Assembly: GCA_963205455.1 (NCBI GenBank)
Contig: CAUJJL010000088.1
Coordinates: 46,138-110,137, forward strand
Reading direction: 5' to 3'
DNA: 64,000 bases
Source: Verrucomicrobiota bacterium
GTDB lineage: Bacteria > Verrucomicrobiota > Verrucomicrobiia > Opitutales > Opitutaceae
Position numbers and translations under genes: made by a program. The notes below the pieces were generated by a model that saw only the letters and a program-made list of their open reading frames with translations, was not told the DNA's origin and did no database searches. This document shows positions 63,696 to 64,000 of this stretch, piece by piece. Within the stretch, counting starts at the first letter, position 1. The number at the start of each line of letters is the position of its first letter.

Positions 63696-64000
63696 CTATT
63701 TTGAGATCGAATGACTCGTCAGCTTGGGCCGTTGTAACGCAAAGGCCACGTAGGCATCGCCGACCCCCGATTTTCCACCTACCCGTCCGCCGCCGGTTGC
63801 CGTGATAACCACGAACTGACGTCCATCCACTTCGTAGGTCATGGGTGCTGCCGTGTCGGCAAATGGCAGCTTTGCCGACCACAGTTCTGCTCCCGAATCG
63901 GCGTCGAATGCGCGCAATCTTTCGTCTTCAGTGCCGGCCACGAAAACGAGCCCGCCGGCAGTTACTGTTGCGCCGCCCAGATTCTGTGAACCCGTTTTTG
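63696..64000 (-). CDS. PQQ-dependent dehydrogenase, 3' end only (truncated by window edge)
   Basis: The last 100 or so residues of a quinoprotein dehydrogenase whose start lies beyond the right edge. The visible C-terminal blade reads TGSQNLGGATVTAGGLVFVAGTEDERLRAFDADSGAELWSAKLPFADTAAPMTYEVDGRQFVVITATGGG. This is the typical ending of membrane-bound glucose dehydrogenase-type and related PQQ enzymes. The frame is open to base 64000. It is convergent with the short GspE-like gene. The substrate cannot be told. Confidence 0.88.
   Translation of the reverse strand, partial: KTGSQNLGGATVTAGGLVFVAGTEDERLRAFDADSGAELWSAKLPFADTAAPMTYEVDGRQFVVITATGGGRVGGKSGVGDAYVAFALQRPKLTSHSISK

Overview
The window looks like a chromosomal segment of a Gram-negative, flagellated, respiring heterotroph. 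The gene mix suggests the Verrucomicrobiota (PVC group), probably near the Opitutaceae. The clues are a Rho with a long low-complexity N-terminal extension, a DUF1080-type protein next to a PVC-style sorbosone/glucose dehydrogenase-like propeller, Tat-exported Gfo/Idh/MocA oxidoreductases, a short AMP nucleosidase, and YicC/TyrS/AcnA housekeeping genes of bacterial type. This placement is inference; there is no rRNA in the window.

Layout. 0-10 kb: an unknown protein, a cupin, a divergent AraC regulator and sugar-type oxidoreductase with a tandem operator between them, a membrane Zn-peptidase, tyrS, a BCP-type peroxiredoxin, aconitase and a STAS protein. 10-17 kb: a YefM/YoeB-type toxin-antitoxin pair with a palindromic operator, trpB, yicC, and an NtrC-type response regulator with its PAS hybrid kinase. 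17-24 kb: a flagellar block. The minus-strand operon fliD - lipoprotein - FlgM-like - fliS - FliT-like runs divergently from two tandem flagellin genes whose leaders are full of inverted repeats; the block ends in a strong terminator.

24-29 kb: a copper/cytochrome oxidase group. It holds an azurin/auracyanin-type lipoprotein, DUF420-ctaB-ctaA on the minus strand, then a CusF-SCO fusion overlapping a His-rich membrane-anchored protein. 29-34 kb: AMP nucleosidase, then an iron-uptake operon (catecholate-type TonB receptor, PiuC/YbiX-type dioxygenase, TPR-like protein) behind Fur-like operators. 34-39 kb: lipA and lipB on the minus strand, separated by two plus-strand genes (DUF1080 protein and a propeller-cupredoxin fusion).

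39-42 kb: an accessory island with a stand-alone SIR2-domain protein, a RelE/ParE-type toxin-antitoxin pair, and three copies of one intergenic repeat family. This is the best candidate in the window for an undescribed defence-type locus. 42-57 kb: cysE, tRNA-Leu(GAG), two divergent six-hairpin glycosidase-like secreted proteins, DoxX, a Tat-exported oxidoreductase, a discoidin-like protein, an MFS transporter, an M29 aminopeptidase, an adenosine deaminase-like enzyme and comM/yifB. 57-64 kb: coaE, rho, three consecutive type IV pilus/type II secretion ATPases (PilB-like, PilT, short GspE-like), and the 3' end of a PQQ-dependent dehydrogenase running off the right edge.

Most plus/minus changes coincide with hairpins or terminators. 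Coordinates of starts were adjusted from the longest open frame to the start best supported by family alignment, signal peptide or overlap with the upstream stop.
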